Source of the DNA: Arctopsyche grandis
Lineage: Eukaryota; Arthropoda; Insecta; Trichoptera; Hydropsychidae
Direction of reading: 5' to 3'
Length of the DNA stretch: 64,000 nucleotides
Assembly: GCF_051622035.1 (NCBI RefSeq)
Contig: NC_135358.1
Location: 24,246,501-24,310,500, forward strand
In this document: positions 1-10,740 of the stretch, in pieces
Layout of the letters: each line of letters opens with the position of its first letter
How positions within the stretch are numbered: position 1 is the first letter of the stretch
Program-made: the position numbers and the translations under genes
The notes under the pieces: generated by a model
The model's database searches: none
Told to the model about the DNA's origin: nothing
The model's input: the letters and a program-made list of their open reading frames with translations, nothing else

Positions 1-2487
1 TCTAAATTGCACATGTACTTGAGGACTTTACTTCTTAGCGGGAGAAAGAATTGAGTGACAGCCCTGTAATTCAACCATAGTTTGATATCTCCCACAGCTG
101 CCACGATTGAGTGCGCCATCGAAACGGGCAAGTTCTCCGGAGTAGCACTTTCGAAAACTGAAGTCATTGCACCAATGCCACCGGTCTTACAGAACAAATT
201 AACGTTGCGCAAGAGGTACACAGGTATTTCGGTGTCGTGTAAATCACAAAAACAACTGAGACTCGATATCTCTTGTGGCGACAAATCGTCCAGTCTACTA
301 AACGCAGAGTGCTTGCATGCAATGTACAACGGAAAGTTCAAAAGGAATATCTTCGACACCATGTGCATCAACTTCTCTTTCTGCTGCATGGACCACGTTT
401 CGTTGTCGTCGGAACCCTCGCTGGCCAGACTATCCCCGTCGGCCGAATTCTCATTGTTGATGTCTGATGTCGCTATGGTGCTTTGGACTTCAACGTTAAC
501 TTCTTTTTGAGTTTCCGTCGACCTGGATGCTTCCCTAGTTTCTGTACTTTGTTGCTCCGAAGACGAATCGGCGACAGGTTCATCGTTCGAGGCATTTTTC
601 TTTTGTGTCTCTAAAGAAGAGACTAGATCATTCTTCAGTGCTTTCAATTGACAAAGGGATAAGTATAAAATACTTTGAACCACCAAGTTGAATCTATCGA
701 AGTTTTTTATATCTCTGTAACAGCACATACACTGCCTGAAATCATAACGAAAAGATGAATAGTACATTTATGACAAACTCTGGCAATTATTTAATCATGA
801 TTTCATGTAATTTGATTGTATTTCCGTGCAATCTGGTAGATAGAAGATTATTATTTATTTATTATTTATTTATTCTAAACAGACCATTGTGGCATAACAG
901 GAATTCCTAAAGCGCCACAATGGTCAAAAAATATAACACAAAAAAAATAAAATACACTGACACTGAAAAATAAATAAGATGACACTGAAACTAATATTAA
1001 GCTTTGAGACTTTATAATAACACTATTTTAAGCCATTTTGAATAAATGTTCTGAGTTATGTATCTATTCTTAAGCAACACCTCCCATTTATAAGAACAAA
1101 TATAACGGGCAAGCTGTGCAACCACACATTTCATATTTCTCGTAGTCTCAATATCAATTTTTAACTATTTTTCTCAATAATCTTATTTACTGAATCATTA
1201 CTCATTACACAAAGAACTGGATAAATTACATGACAGCTTTACTTATATAGGTTAATATTGAAATTCCGAATTTGTTCGTCAGTTTAGATTGATGTTGACA
1301 CATTATCTTATGTTAATATTGTGATAAGTGATCATTTTTAAATTAGCAATAAAAATCATAGAATCGATCATTCGATGTAGTGAAGCATGTTTGGAAAATT
1401 AACAAAAAATTGTGCAAAACCTTTGTGACAATAAAAATATACATCTACCGATTGATATTTCCAAATCGATTTGTGTGATACTTAATGAATAACAAAAATG
1501 ACTTGTATAATAAAAATATGTAAGCATATGATAGATTAGGTTCTAATAAAGACGCTTTTCAGTGCAAATCTATACAATAATATTGATAGATATGAGAAAT
1601 TAAAATTTGACCTCATTCTGCCTTGCTTACTTATCCTAGCCAATTATTTGATGTAGTATTCAATCTAAACGACACACCAAGTGCTAATCATTCAGTCAAT
1701 AATCAGATGACAGGATATTAAAGACGAATCTCAACTACAACATAAGGAATACTGTAACCAAATTGTTGTGACAAAAAAGCCTCATCATTTTTGAGTTTTG
1801 TCATAATATTATTGAAAACGATCTAAAAATATGCAACTCGACTTCCATGTAAGTGAGTGGATTTATTTATACATTTATGTGCAACTGCTCGAATCTTTCT
1901 TTGTTTACGTATTTATATACGATTTTTTTTTCTTCTTGGACAATCGTCTCTTTCCTTCAAAGCGCAAATTTTCATTTCATTAGATTTGTGAAAACGAAAT
2001 GAAAACTTCACCACATACAACAAAATCGGTAAATTGCTAAATTGCGCGCATACAAGGCTAACCCAGTATTGCTCAATACTGGTTCTATAGCGTATGACAG
2101 ATGAGTAGGTCATATCGTATATACTATATCGCATATCGAGTGGATCGAAATATGGAGATGGAGATGGAGACGGAGACAGAGAATAAAGTATACCTCTGCT
2201 GCCAGGAGAGGATATACGCCAAGACAGTCTCGACCTCGCACTTTCTCAAAGAGGGATACTGAGTGGAGTTGGCAGTCAGTCTCGCCTCGCCTGAAAAACA
2301 AACGACATATCATCATATCATCAGTGACAGAAGGAGGTGTTGGATGAATGGAGGTACGTGGGGTGGGTGGGTGGGGTGGGGTGGGGTGGGGTGGATGGGC
2401 CGGGGCGGGTGTGGGGGTGGGGTGGGGTGGGTGGGGGTAATTACACGTGAGCAGCAGCTGCGAGAAATCCGAGCAGAGATCGCACAT
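1..2487 (-). CDS. puf: Ubiquitin carboxyl-terminal hydrolase USP34 / puffyeye, N-terminal exons (5' part, runs off left edge)
   Basis: Giant deubiquitinase of the USP34 family (puffyeye in flies), which removes ubiquitin from substrates. Only the N-terminus is here, before the catalytic domain. I assemble three coding exons: 2445-2487 (ATG at 2487, good context gccATG), 2194-2290 and 735 down to 1. Both introns are GT-AG and phases match: exon 1 ends with one base of a Cys codon, exon 2 ends with AG of an Arg codon. The product starts MCDLCSDFSQLLL, and the exon 2/3 join gives SWQQRQCMCCYRDIK. From knowledge of the family, both agree well with the N-terminus of human USP34. Later stretches (WSMQQKEKLMHMVSKIF, FPLYIACKHS, ATPENLPVSMAHSIVAAV) also fit. 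A Ser/Thr/Glu-rich insert lies between. 291 complete codons are visible; the rest continues left of base 1. The very short first exon in a GC-rich island is easily missed by gene finders. Confidence 0.9.
736..2193 (-). other. puf: puf intron 2
   Basis: This AT-rich intron separates puf coding exons 2 and 3. It contains a perfect 12-bp inverted repeat at 882-893 and 914-925 (gaccattgtggc and its complement, 20-base loop) next to a TTTA-rich run at 852-874. No ORF in it looks coding. Confidence 0.75.
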
Positions 2488-2650
2488 GGCGGTGTGTGGG
2501 CAGGGGGTGCGGGAGGCAGTGAGTGCGAGGCGGGGTGCGGGGCGCGGGGGTGCGGGGGGCGGAGGGCCGCCGCCTGCGCCGCACACGTCAGCCCGACACC
2601 GACACCGACACCGACACCATTGTTGTCACATACTTTTCAAACGGCTCACC
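2340..2650. promoter_or_regulatory. GC-rich promoter island around puf start codon
   Basis: The sequence changes from AT-rich to strongly GC-rich with runs of GGGGT and CG dinucleotides, centred on the puf ATG at 2487. It should contain the puf 5' UTR and promoter. A (GACACC)n run sits near 2597-2618. No TATA box is evident. The long ORFs on both strands here are products of the simple-sequence GC content and I do not call them. Confidence 0.5.
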
Positions 2651-3234
2651 GCACGCTCGCTTTTACGGCCATTACTGCATTATTTATCGTTTAATTCGAA
2701 ATTTGTATTGTCTTTTTAAACTGCTTTGTTCGAGTTGTCAACCGTATTGAATTTGTAATGCATCAACACACGAAAAAAACTTTAGATCTGTGGTAATTGG
2801 CCCCTGAAGTGTAAATACAAATATAAAAATGTATGAAAGATCAAAAAGAAAATTATATACTGAGAATAAAATTTAGATCTTGTTTTCCCAAATTTTGTTT
2901 TGGAGTAAATAGAAAGATTTTATCGAGATTAAAATTTACATACATTGTTAAAGATTCGTTCATAAATTATATCAATTCTTAAAAGTAGGGGGGAAGGTCT
3001 TATATATGTATATAATGAAGGAAATAGGGGGTGCATTGTAGGAAAACGTGACGCCACAAAACCAATAAAACAACAAATTTTTTTAATGCTCCTCATGACA
3101 TTGACCAAGATGCGATAAAAGATTAAGTCTCAAATGTTTAAGCGTTGCGTATCCTGTCTTCAGCGCATTGCTCCTCACGGGCATCGTTTTGCACATATAG
3201 TTTTTTGTCACGGAGTGGGGCCAACAGCAATATG
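2651..3234. other. AT-rich intergenic DNA upstream of puf
   Basis: No gene, repeat family or RNA is recognisable. It is ordinary AT-rich spacer between the puf promoter island and the SINE. Confidence 0.4.
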
Positions 3235-3710
3235 AGCTATATATTTACAGCAGTTTGGCTTAGTGATAGCGTATATATTTAGCATCACTGAGGTCATAGG
3301 TTCGTGTCCTCGCCACTGCTGGTTAGATTTGGGGGTTTTGTGACTCCAAATCGATCGTTTCTCTATCAGAGTTTGCCAATTTTATCTGATCATTGCTGAA
3401 ACGGTTCCTGAAAATTGGTATTAAAAATCTAATCCTGTTGTCACAAAAATCTGCCTGTGTATAATTTGTATTAATTATACACAGTAATCTGAAATCCATA
3501 GATGTCACTATGATTATTATTTCTGATTAATTGTTATATTCTATATATTGATTGTATATGTATCTATAAATCTGATTGTATATGTATGTATTACTGTATT
3601 TCTGATTTCTGATTGTTTATGTATTTCATTAACGTACACCCGTCGCATTGGAGCAAATCTGTAATGGCGAGTGTGTATTGATTTGTGACAATAAATAAAT
3701 AAATAAATAT
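3235..3710 (+). mobile_element. tRNA-derived SINE with LINE-like tail
   Basis: The head has a box A-like TGGCTTAGTGA at 3256-3266 and a box B-like GGTTCGTGTCC at 3299-3309, about 33 bases apart, as in RNA polymerase III tRNA promoters. The body follows (TGGTTAGATT..., TATCAGAGTTTGCC..., TTGCTGAAACGGTTC), and the element ends in TGTGACAATAAATAAATAAA. A second, diverged copy of the body lies at 49000-49190, which supports a dispersed family. The left boundary is approximate and I do not see a clear target-site duplication. Confidence 0.7.
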
Positions 3711-4338
3711 GTAGTTTTCAACTATAATTACACTGCTTTTTTTATAAAAATAAAACCTATTTTTTGACAAGCTGTTTATTAAAGAAAATTATATTCGAAC
3801 ATCATTTAAGGGAAATTCAAATTAGCTTTTCCTTTGCCATATAGTGCACAGCTTTTCATATGTCAGTTAGATTAGTAGTATTTATAATGGCGAATGCATT
3901 TGTACCTACATTTCTGAAAAGTTTATGTTTTCTTGAATTTTCCACAATTTATATTGTTGAATCTACCGAGGCCATCTTTCGGAATCATCTTTATGTCGGT
4001 ATGATCTTTATGCCGGGGCTCCATCGCGAGCGGAGTTGAGTCATTTCTATCTTAGCTTAGTTACGCTCATTTTACAAAGGGCTAATTTCTATATTTGAAG
4101 CTCCATCGCGAAAGGGGTGAGCGAAACGAGACGAGCGAGGAAAAAAGTGTCCAGCGGTCTTTCTTGCCGGCCGATCACCTTCCCTTACCTCTGCGTATAG
4201 AATTGTTTCCTAGCTAATTTATCTTTTAGTTTTCTTTACGAAAATTGACATCCTTCCCCATAAGAATTTTAAGTAAGGACTTATGACCAGACTTCGGCGT
4301 TGGCATGGTGCTCGTCAAATAATAAAATTACCTTACAA
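3711..4338. other. Intergenic DNA with an unclassified moderate-GC patch
   Basis: Mostly AT-rich. Positions 4010-4200 are richer in GC and contain a loosely repeated phrase (ctccatcgcgagcggagt near 4020, ctccatcgcgaaaggggt near 4102). This may be an old transposon remnant; no ends are visible. Confidence 0.3.
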
Positions 4339-4534
4339 AGCAAGAGAGCAAAAAACATGGTTGACAATAGTGAACTATTTTTTGTGCATAAAGCATCGTT
4401 CAAATGCCGCCCTTTCCTTATGACTAATTATTATCTTATTATCTTATTTCCTTATGGTCAGGTTGCTCGACGGCTAAAAAAATGGTTCACTATTGTCAAC
4501 AATTTTTTTGCTTTCCTGCTTTCTTGGACAATGG
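4339..4534. repeat. Long inverted repeat, MITE-like
   Basis: The left arm near 4342-4377 (gcaaaaaacatggttgacaa then tagtgaac) is repeated in reverse complement near 4482-4516 (gttcactattgtcaacaatt then tttttgc). The arms are about 35 bases with a few mismatches, enclosing about 100 bases without coding potential. This is typical of a small non-autonomous DNA transposon. I cannot assign the superfamily or a target duplication. Confidence 0.5.
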
Positions 4535-6469
4535 AGAGGTCTATTGATATTTTATGGCGGAAACTTGACCGCCGCTCTTTACTTATGATATGTCATGAGT
4601 TGTGACTCAAAATAGTTTTGATGTCAAGAATAAAGGTAATCTTCGTTTTTCTCCGAAAATATTGCAACTAGACATTAGAAACTTTCTGAAATTTGTTTTC
4701 ATCTATTTTTCCACTATACATATTACTCAAAAAATAATAACGAAAGAATAAATGTTCTATATATACTGTTCGATGCGAATGTTTCCGCTAGGAAAATAGA
4801 CCGAAATAATATGCCGCCATCTATTGAAAATTTATTTAATTAATTTTTCTATCGGTGATTTATATTTTTTTACATTTATGTAGGTAGGTAGGTATAGCTC
4901 TATTAGCTACAGAAGGCGCGTGCACAGTACTCATACAAATGCATTTTTCATATACAGACTGTTATTTATATATTTTATTTCAACCGATCGTGTAATGTTT
5001 TTAAGATCTATGATATAATTTGGGTGGCATATTTATTTATTATTTGAATACGTACCAAGAATAAAATGATAAATAGCATTTTTTTAAATTACAAATAAAA
5101 CAAACGTACGTATGCAAAAATTAATACGAATTAAAAAATGAGAAAAAAATATAGGATATAAATTATATTAAACAGGAAATAAGTAATTTTAAAAGCGTTC
5201 GAATTTTGATAATAATGCAGTCCTTTTCATTATTATGTATAGATATTCTTCTTTGTCGGCTAGTATTAAGTCCCGACCGTTACAAAGATAATAAAAAAAT
5301 TCGCAAAGAAAGCGCTACACTTTGTTGTTTATTTGCTCACTTCAAATTTGTTTACTGTTGGGTGCCTAGACCATCAAAATATTTTTTCATTATTTTGCAT
5401 AGAATTGTTTGTCGGCTTCAGAATTTTGTAGCTAAGTCAGAACTTGTCATAAATAATAATCAAATAAACTTACAAAAAAAATATTGCGGCGATCTTTGGA
5501 TAATGCCGCAGTACATTTACACCCAGAAAGTCTACCCGAACCGGAAGTGTTTCTAACCTAAATAAATACATTGTTCATTTTATAATCTTATTTTTGAATT
5601 TCAATTTCAAACTTTTCTATTATAAGACTTTACTTTTACTACTCTACTACTAAACGTACTTCTAGTTTTACTAACCTTTTCTGATTTTCTTTAATTCGTT
5701 ACTTCTTTGCTCGTTTTGGATAGTCTTCTGTTTCTATACAATGTCATATCATAATTCTTCTACGCCACTTAATTCTCCATCACTTGAAGAATCCATATAT
5801 TCGCTATCAGAATATTCTACTTTTATAATGTCAGTGAAATTGTCCGTTAAATTATCGAGTTTTGGTTCCAGTTCAATAAATTTTTCTTCATGTTTTTTCA
5901 CATGTCTCCAAACGTCTCTGAATGTATCAATAGTGATTGACTCTGCTCTGATTCACTATACGATGCATGAAATAGTTGAAAACATTATACACAATTTCGC
6001 GAGATTGTCCCGTTAGTGTTTTCCCAGATCCAATTTTATTACAAAGCATTTTATTATCATATATCCACTAATTCTAATGAACTAACTCCAATTAACCAAT
6101 TAGCAAACAATATAAGAACGCGTTACGTCAGTTTGTGGGGGTTGATCGGTGACTGACCAGTGAAACTGGAAAAAATCAACCTGTAGTGCACACTTGATCA
6201 CTGAGCAAAAATCACCGAGCAATACAAAAAATAATTGTTGTTTCTGTCATGCTCGGAAAGTGGGTGCGTATGAAAGGGACCAACTGATTGTCCTAGAAAA
6301 CAGATACAAAAAATCTTATTCATATCTTCACGGATACAATATACGTGTTTGTATTGGTACGTGCCAGCTTTCGCTGCACGAGCTATAGTTTTAACCATTT
6401 TTTTTTCATATTTAACAATTATATATAAATATTAAATTAAATATATTTAAAAGGTATTTGAAAAAATTG
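4535..6469. other. AT-rich intergenic DNA
   Basis: No gene recognised. Short ORFs here (for example 5206-5556 and 5741-6016) have no recognisable domain and the composition of the surrounding non-coding DNA, so I leave them out. Confidence 0.4.
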
Positions 6470-6560
6470 GACCGCGTGGGGGATCGAACTCATGACCGAT
6501 AACACATTTCTTTTAATTTCATGACTTAATATGCCAACATCCATCTGATGATATGTCATC
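6470..6560 (-). mobile_element. Possible tRNA-derived SINE fragment
   Basis: On the minus strand the sequence has a box B-like GAGTTCGATCCCC (complement at 6480-6491) in a tRNA-like 3' half and a weak box A-like TGGCATATTAAG about 50 bases upstream. No cloverleaf can be closed, so I prefer a SINE remnant over a tRNA gene. Boundaries are uncertain. Confidence 0.3.
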
Positions 6561-6921
6561 GGGTACAACACTAATGGTAATTTTTAATATGTATGTATGA
6601 TTTAAAATAACTGAAATAAAATAATTAAGTGCATATAAACAGACGTAATGTATATGCATAGTTAGAACGGGTCTCCCTCACGGGTCCGAAAGTGAAATGC
6701 CCGAAAACGCAAATATCGGAAGGCAAAGATCGAAAATCTAAAGATCTTAAGGTGTATGGTAAACGGTACTATGTATATATAATATATATGAGTGGCATGC
6801 GGTGAAATTATCTCTCTTTTTGTCATACAGCCTTGTTTAATGTGCGCGCGCAGAATACGGGAGGAAAAGCCTGTTCCTCTTGTTCCTGTTGTATTCTGCT
6901 CGCGCAAATTAAGTGAGTATA

Positions 6922-8420
6922 CAGGTATTCCTCGACTTACGACGGAGATACGTTCCTGAACCTCAGTCGTAAGTCGAATCCATCGTAAGTCGAGGAGTAT
7001 TTTTATATATTTTTTTTCGGTGATTTTACTTACTTTTATTAATACAGTAATTCAAATGAATTCATATTTAAATTTAAAAAAAATTAAACATCCACATCAT
7101 CCGTACTTATTAATTATAAATTACACATCCTCGTCACTTATCACATATGTAAGTACAATCCATTTCTTCATCTTCAGTTTGAGATACAGTCGTATCAGTT
7201 TTTTTGAAAAATGTGTCCAATTTTGTTTGAGCAGTATCCTGTTTTTTTTCTTTACATATTTCTTGGTAGCATGCGAGTTTTTTTTGAATCCTGCGGTTCA
7301 CATTTGAAAATCTTTCACTGTCTGAGTCCATAATTTCAAACTTTTGTATTCCTTGATTAATTATATTAAAAGCAGTTTGAGTTTCAAGATCTAATAATTT
7401 TGCATTGGTTATACCTTCTGAATCATTTTCAAGAAGTTGTTTGATGTCTTCGTTATCTACGTCAAATTGTAGACGTTCACTAAATTGTACGATTAGGTTA
7501 GTAATATCCTCGACATTTATTTCTTTTTCGTATATGGAAAGAGAAACGGGTTCAAATGGATTCGTGAGTTTTTTCCATATTCCATACATATGTATGTACA
7601 TGTTGAAGTAACTTCTTAAGCCGTTAAAGGGTCCATCCCTTATCTATATTTCTTATAGCATGAAGGATATTATAATTTTTCCAAAATTCTTGAAAGTTTT
7701 TCCTTCTTCTATTGCTTCAATGCCTTGCGCAAATGTAATTTTTAAATAATGAGCTTTAATGGAATTCGCTTTTCAATCTTGTCATCGATCCAAATCACTA
7801 GTAATTTTTCCATTTGTTGAATGGGTCCGAGTCTTTTTTTATTTATTATTTTAGATTTAATTGACAATGACCCTTTAACGGCTTTTCGAATTTTTTCTTT
7901 ATCTTTTAAAATAGTGGAGACCGTTGAATGTGACAATTTCAAATTATTTGCCAAGTCCATCACTTTTTTACCACTATCATATTGTTTTATCACTTCAAGT
8001 TTCATTTCTAAGTCTATCACCTTTCTCTTTTTTTTAACAAGAGTTTCTTTATCAGTCATTATCACGTTTCTTTATCACACATTATAAATGTTCTTATAAA
8101 TAAAAATTTTAACACTAATTAACACGAAATTGAGAAAATAAACATCCTTAAACATAAACGAACACTTATGTAACTAACAGTAACGACCGTATGAGTTTGT
8201 TACCGTCGTGCGATTGGTGATGAATCCCAAAGGAATGAGAAATAACTTAATTTTTAAAACTACTGCGATGTTTCATTTCTTCCGAAAGAGAATTCCCCGT
8301 TTTCATAACTCACATCCGCTTGAGATTTATCAATACATTTTTGAAAAATAATTAATTAATAAAAAATATATTATTTTTTCCGGTCGTAAGTGCGAACCGT
8401 CGTAAGTCGAGGACTACCTG
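6922..8420 (-). mobile_element. Degenerate Tigger/pogo (Tc1-mariner) element
   Basis: The ends are inverted repeats: CAGGTATTCCTCGACTTACG on the left and cgtaagtcgaggactacctg on the right, flanked on both sides by TA (6920-6921 and 8421-8422), the target used by Tc1/mariner elements. A second inverted copy of the phrase cgtaagtcga lies just inside each end. The interior holds two separated pieces of a pogo/Tigger transposase on the minus strand, so the element is about 1.5 kb and internally deleted. It sits inside long-TIR copy A. Confidence 0.85.
7134..8059 (-). pseudogene. Tigger-type transposase remnant (CENP-B-like HTH and C-terminal part, DDE core missing)
   Basis: Piece 1 (8059 down to 7742) starts ATG ACT GAT and reads MTDKETLVKKKRKVIDLEMK, then a helix-turn-helix region with LANNLKLSHSTVSTILKDKE. 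This is the N-terminal CENP-B/Tigger DNA-binding domain, which recognises the transposon ends. Piece 2 (7601 down to 7134) contains VEDITNLIVQFSERL and ends with an AQTKLDTFFKK region, as in the acidic C-terminus of Tigger and Jerky-like proteins. Only about 140 bases separate the pieces, so the DDE catalytic domain, normally several hundred residues, is deleted. The product cannot be an active transposase. Domestication is conceivable but nothing supports it. Confidence 0.8.
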
Positions 8421-8520
8421 TATACCGTTTACCATGCACCCTTTTTTTATCTTTCGATTTTCGATCTTTGCGTTTTCGGGCGTTTCACTTTCGGACCCGT
8501 GAGGGAGACTGAGTTAGAAC

Positions 8521-10740
8521 ATACATACAAATGTGATACTATTGTTTTCTTCAAATTATAATATAAATATATAATCAATGTCAACTTCAAACAGTTTAAT
8601 GCATCAATATAAAATATTTTAATGTGCTAAAATAAATTTAAATGAATAATGCATACATATCTGAAAACTATATATTGCACATTGGAATATAATAAAATTT
8701 AGTTTGCTAATTTTTCATGTCAAATAAAATTAAGAATGCGTGACGTGCATAATAAATATAATACGAACATATTTAGCAACTGCAATATATGTAGATATTC
8801 ATCCTGAACTAAGTGCAATTATGATAAAACTTAAATAATCAATTTAAAGTTACCTACGCAGTTTTCCACAGAATGAGCTTAATCGGAGTAAAAAATGTTG
8901 AGAAATGTTCGTTGGGTCAAGGAAAAACTTAACTTTTAAAAATACTACTGTTCTTACATTAACGACATTTCAACTACATACTTATTTATCATATATTAAG
9001 TGAAATTCAAGCAACTGGAAATATGATACTTGACACGCATAAATACATAAAGATCCTTGAAAATGTTTAATAATACCAAGACGTCTCGGAAACAGCAATT
9101 AAGCGAAATTTTCAACTAATCCACGACACAATGGAGTTGTTAGCATATGATTTAGCAGAGCGGAGTTTAGAAATAATAGGTACAAAATGCAGTTTTAAAC
9201 GAGAGGGGAGCAACGTCTTGGAACGATTTGAACCATTGCAGCTGTCGTATACTAACCATTGTATACAGCCCAGAGAATCTCAACCGAAATGTAATTTTAA
9301 CTGAAATAAAAAAGGTGGGTAGATAGAAAAAAAAACGCACACTCAAAATTATTATATATATATATATATATTTTTTTTTTATTTTTTTTTTATATCTTAC
9401 TCACTTAAAAATAACTACAATGTAAAATGGTTTACATTACATATACATAAGTGTAAATACTGGCAATTTAAAATTTTTGTACAATACCAGTAATTTTATT
9501 AAATGTATAAAGTTTTATTGACGAGAATACATATTCGACACAATCCATAAATGTTGTAAAAATCGAAATAATATGCTAAATTGCATGTCGCACAATTCAA
9601 AATAGAAATAAAAGAAGATATGCACATGAACTTAAATGCATCAATTATATTTATTTCGTTCGAAATTATGCACCTTTGTGCCGTTTCTTTGTGCATGTCA
9701 GCGATAAGAACAACTCAATTTTATTGATAATCTGTTTTTGTATCAATAAAAGTGAGAGTTTAATCGTTTAATTTTTTTATACATTTATTTATGTAGAATG
9801 TCGTCTCGATTTTCGATAAAACTCGAAAAATAAAGTAAAAACAAAGGTAAGCGACTGGTTCAAACGGACACATTTACGTGTGCGATAATCACCGTTACTT
9901 TTCAATTCTAACGTACTAAATAAGCCCACTTTGCGACAGTTTAGATAAGGCGAAGGTGGGTACAATCAAGCTACATTAAAAGTGAAATTTGGAATTATGT
10001 TGTCGGCAGCGAGAAAACGGAGAAAAAACCCAACGAAACCAGCGTTCATCGATAGAATTCGGGCCACGTTTGCGAGTAATCAAACAGTTCGGCTAAAATA
10101 AGGTCTTCAGAATTCAATGGGAGACTATGATACGCAACTACCAAATCCTACGAAACGGAAAATTGAAACTTGAAAGTGAGTGTGTGGCCACGTAGACAAA
10201 CTGGAAATTATAGCTATTATAGCGCACACTCTACGGACGATGTGACTCGACAGCGCTTCGCATCAGCGACAAAACATTAATTGAGTGTCGAGTGTTGTCA
10301 TTTGAAAAAGAAACAAAATTTAAATTCAGCAATGGCCAGATTTAATTCACTTCAAATACACATCTCCGATCACTTACAGGTAAAGCGCACACCATACTAT
10401 GTATGGCTCGGTTTGAAATAGAGAGCTAAGTACGATTCCCATCGAAAATTTAATTTAGACGACAAACATGTTAAAAATCCGATGCGAACTTTACTCCCGG
10501 CACCCGGGCAACACTGAATTGCGCCCGAGCACCTTACGAATATGAAATACTCGAAAGACGACGACGACGACGACGAGGCACATTAATATGGGATTTCAAG
10601 CCCACTTGATCGGGACTTCGATACCGACTATTGCTAAATAGATATTTGAAAACGATTGAAAACAGAACGAGTCTGAGCGGCGGTCGAATGTTCATATCGG
10701 GCATAGTCTATTATCCATTGTCTCCGTGGAAGGAGAGTCC
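8521..10740. other. Intergenic DNA and probable Hexim 3' region
   Basis: No coding sequence recognised. The stretch just left of the Hexim stop (about 9700-10740) is less repetitive and may be its 3' UTR on the minus strand; TTTATT, the complement of AATAAA, occurs near 9721 and 9784. A short TA run followed by a T-rich run lies at 9353-9391, and a (GAC)n run near 10558-10576. Confidence 0.35.

Larger units (their letters stand above)
6669..8511. mobile_element. Long-TIR DNA transposon, copy A, 9-bp target duplication (MULE-like), interrupted
   Basis: Terminal inverted repeats: the left end GGGTCTCCCTCACGGGTCCG is answered by CGGACCCGTGAGGGAGACT at the right, and the similarity continues inward for about 80 bases (aaaacgcaaa, gatcgaaaatc, catggtaaacggta). 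A perfect 9-bp duplication AGTTAGAAC flanks it (6660-6668 and 8512-8520). Long TIRs with 9-bp duplications suggest the Mutator-like superfamily, but no transposase of that type is present. A Tigger-type element inserted inside it (6922-8420), so the original element was only about 340 bp. Copies B (20163-20725) and C (47124-47747) share the inner sequence. Confidence 0.75.

Noticed and set aside
82-510. 142-residue ORF on the plus strand
   Set aside because: It is the antisense shadow of puf exon 3, whose minus-strand translation matches USP34.
2110-2694. Overlapping Pro/Gly-rich ORFs on both strands
   Set aside because: They come from GC-rich simple sequence around the puf promoter; only 2445-2487 and 2194-2290 are coding, in the puf frame.
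6470-6560. Functional tRNA gene on the minus strand
   Set aside because: A box B-like sequence exists, but no acceptor stem or cloverleaf can be formed; a SINE remnant fits better.
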